From: Variovorax sp. V213 | GTDB taxonomy: Bacteria > Pseudomonadota > Gammaproteobacteria > Burkholderiales > Burkholderiaceae_C | Assembly (NCBI RefSeq): GCF_041154455.1 | Contig: NZ_AP028664.1 | Span: forward strand, 62,001-126,000 | Length of the DNA stretch: 64,000 nucleotides | Direction: 5' to 3' | Part shown: positions 63,424 to 64,000 of the stretch, piece after piece | How positions within the stretch are numbered: position 1 is the stretch's first letter | Layout: every line of letters begins with the position of its first letter | Position numbers and translations under genes: made by a program | The notes under the pieces: generated by a model | The model's database searches: none | Told to the model about the DNA's origin: nothing | What the model saw: only the letters and a program-made list of their open reading frames with translations

Positions 63424-64000
63424 ATCGCGCGCTTTTCACGGCGCCTCCCCCGGCGTTCCTGCTTGCGCTCGCAATGGCATTGCCGCTGCAGGCGCAGGCC
63501 GGCCGCTCCTGCGAACAGGCCAGGCCGACCGCCGAGGTGATCGTCAAGGGCATGCAGCTGGCCGAGCGCACGTCGCAGCAGCTGGACGCGAGCGGCGCCC
63601 GCGTCGTGCTGCTGGCGCGGGCAGGTCAGGACCTGAGCAAGTACGGCCTGCGCTATTCGCACCTTGGCATCGCCTACAAGACAGACGAAGGTCCGTGGCG
63701 CGTGGTGCACAAGCTCAACCAGTGCGGCACGGCCGAGGCGGCGGTGTACCGGCAGGGGCTCGGCGAGTTCTTCCTCGACGACCTCTGGCGCTACGAAGCG
63801 GCCTGGTCGGTGCCCACGCCGCAGGTGCAAACGCAACTGCTGGCCGCGTTGCGCGAATCGCCGTCGCGCATCGTGCGGCTGAATATTGCGCCCTACAGCA
63901 TCGTGAGCTACGTCTGGGGCCAGAAATACCAGCAGTCGAACCAGTGGGCGGTCGAGACGCTGGCCGCGGCCATGGAGCCCGCCACCATCGGCAACCGCGC
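63420..64000 (+). CDS. DUF2145 family secreted protein (truncated by window end)
   Basis: The first 193 codons of a gene running off the right edge. It has a signal peptide (FLLALAMALPLQAQA), then the conserved motifs GMQLAERTSQQLDASGA, LRYSHLGIAYK, WRVVHKLNQCGTAEAAVYRQGLGEFFLDDLWRYEAAW and APYSIVSYVWGQKYQQSNQWAVETLAAAM. The order resembles DUF2145, whose members look like NlpC-type papain-like folds; an RYSHLGIAY His and a later SNQW region are consistent. Function unknown. Confidence 0.8.
   Translation, partial: MNRALFTAPPPAFLLALAMALPLQAQAGRSCEQARPTAEVIVKGMQLAERTSQQLDASGARVVLLARAGQDLSKYGLRYSHLGIAYKTDEGPWRVVHKLNQCGTAEAAVYRQGLGEFFLDDLWRYEAAWSVPTPQVQTQLLAALRESPSRIVRLNIAPYSIVSYVWGQKYQQSNQWAVETLAAAMEPATIGNR

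Noticed and set aside
1..64000. CRISPR arrays, tRNA or rRNA genes, insertion sequences, prophage genes
   Set aside because: No spaced direct-repeat array, cloverleaf-like sequence, transposase or phage motif could be found by reading both strands.

Overview
The window is GC-rich chromosomal DNA, densely packed with genes and short of intergenic sequence. Gene content and order point to a betaproteobacterium of the family Comamonadaceae, most likely Variovorax or a close relative. Evidence includes Bug-type (TctC) binding proteins, an indolepyruvate oxidoreductase fused in one chain, the def-fmt / LysM-dprA-smg block, the pgk-pyk-fba-purC-purE-purK-sua5 block, and a true ACC deaminase with its own Lrp-type regulator. 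I see no rRNA, tRNA, CRISPR array, insertion sequence or prophage. I recognise about 62 protein genes; two run off the window edges (the left one is only a guess).

Layout. 1-6.7 kb: a leftward catabolic operon (creatininase-family amidohydrolase, NMT1-type ABC importer, FAD-linked oxidase, flavodoxin-fold quinone reductase, phthalate-dioxygenase-type reductase). 6.8-12.1 kb: a rightward caa3-type cytochrome oxidase operon behind a good sigma70 promoter. 12.1-15.9 kb: leftward MFS exporter, amino-acid ABC permease and binding protein, and an Lrp regulator, divergent from the 1202-residue indolepyruvate oxidoreductase (16.1-19.7 kb). 20-25.8 kb: yajC-secD-secF of the Sec translocase, then a DUF1631 gene. 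25.8-28.8 kb: smg, dprA and a LysM protein (leftward), divergent from def, a BamE-like lipoprotein, fmt, azlC and azlD (28.9-32 kb, start/stop codons overlapping).

32-38.5 kb: a second leftward catabolic operon (VOC dioxygenase-fold protein, alpha/beta hydrolase, flavin hydroxylase, DUF2783 protein, metallo-beta-lactamase-fold protein, Bug binding protein), divergent from a LysR regulator with a perfect inverted repeat between them. 38.6-49.7 kb: central metabolism (pgk, pyk, fba) and purine synthesis (purC, purE, purK) plus tRNA t6A synthesis (sua5). An acdS/acdR module lies between pyk and fba, and cnoX plus a META-domain lipoprotein lie between purC and purE.

49.7-64 kb: a secreted lipase-like lipoprotein, PBP4-type DacB, a NUDIX hydrolase, a DeoR regulator with direct-repeat operator candidates, an EamA transporter, tsaB-rimI-UDG-like, pyrF, an XRE regulator, a ceramidase-like membrane protein, an MFS-acyltransferase fusion, and at the right edge a YiaA/B-like protein, a small secreted protein and a truncated DUF2145 gene.

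The most notable unexplained items are: the two uncharacterised catabolic operons; a dispersed intergenic repeat of about 100 bp present three times (41.3, 58.3 and 60.1 kb); the acdS/acdR module interrupting a conserved glycolysis block; a UDG-fold protein without iron-sulfur cysteines; -10 boxes sitting 6-8 bases before the start codons of purE, pyrF and an EamA gene, which suggests leaderless mRNAs; and several strong intergenic dyads.
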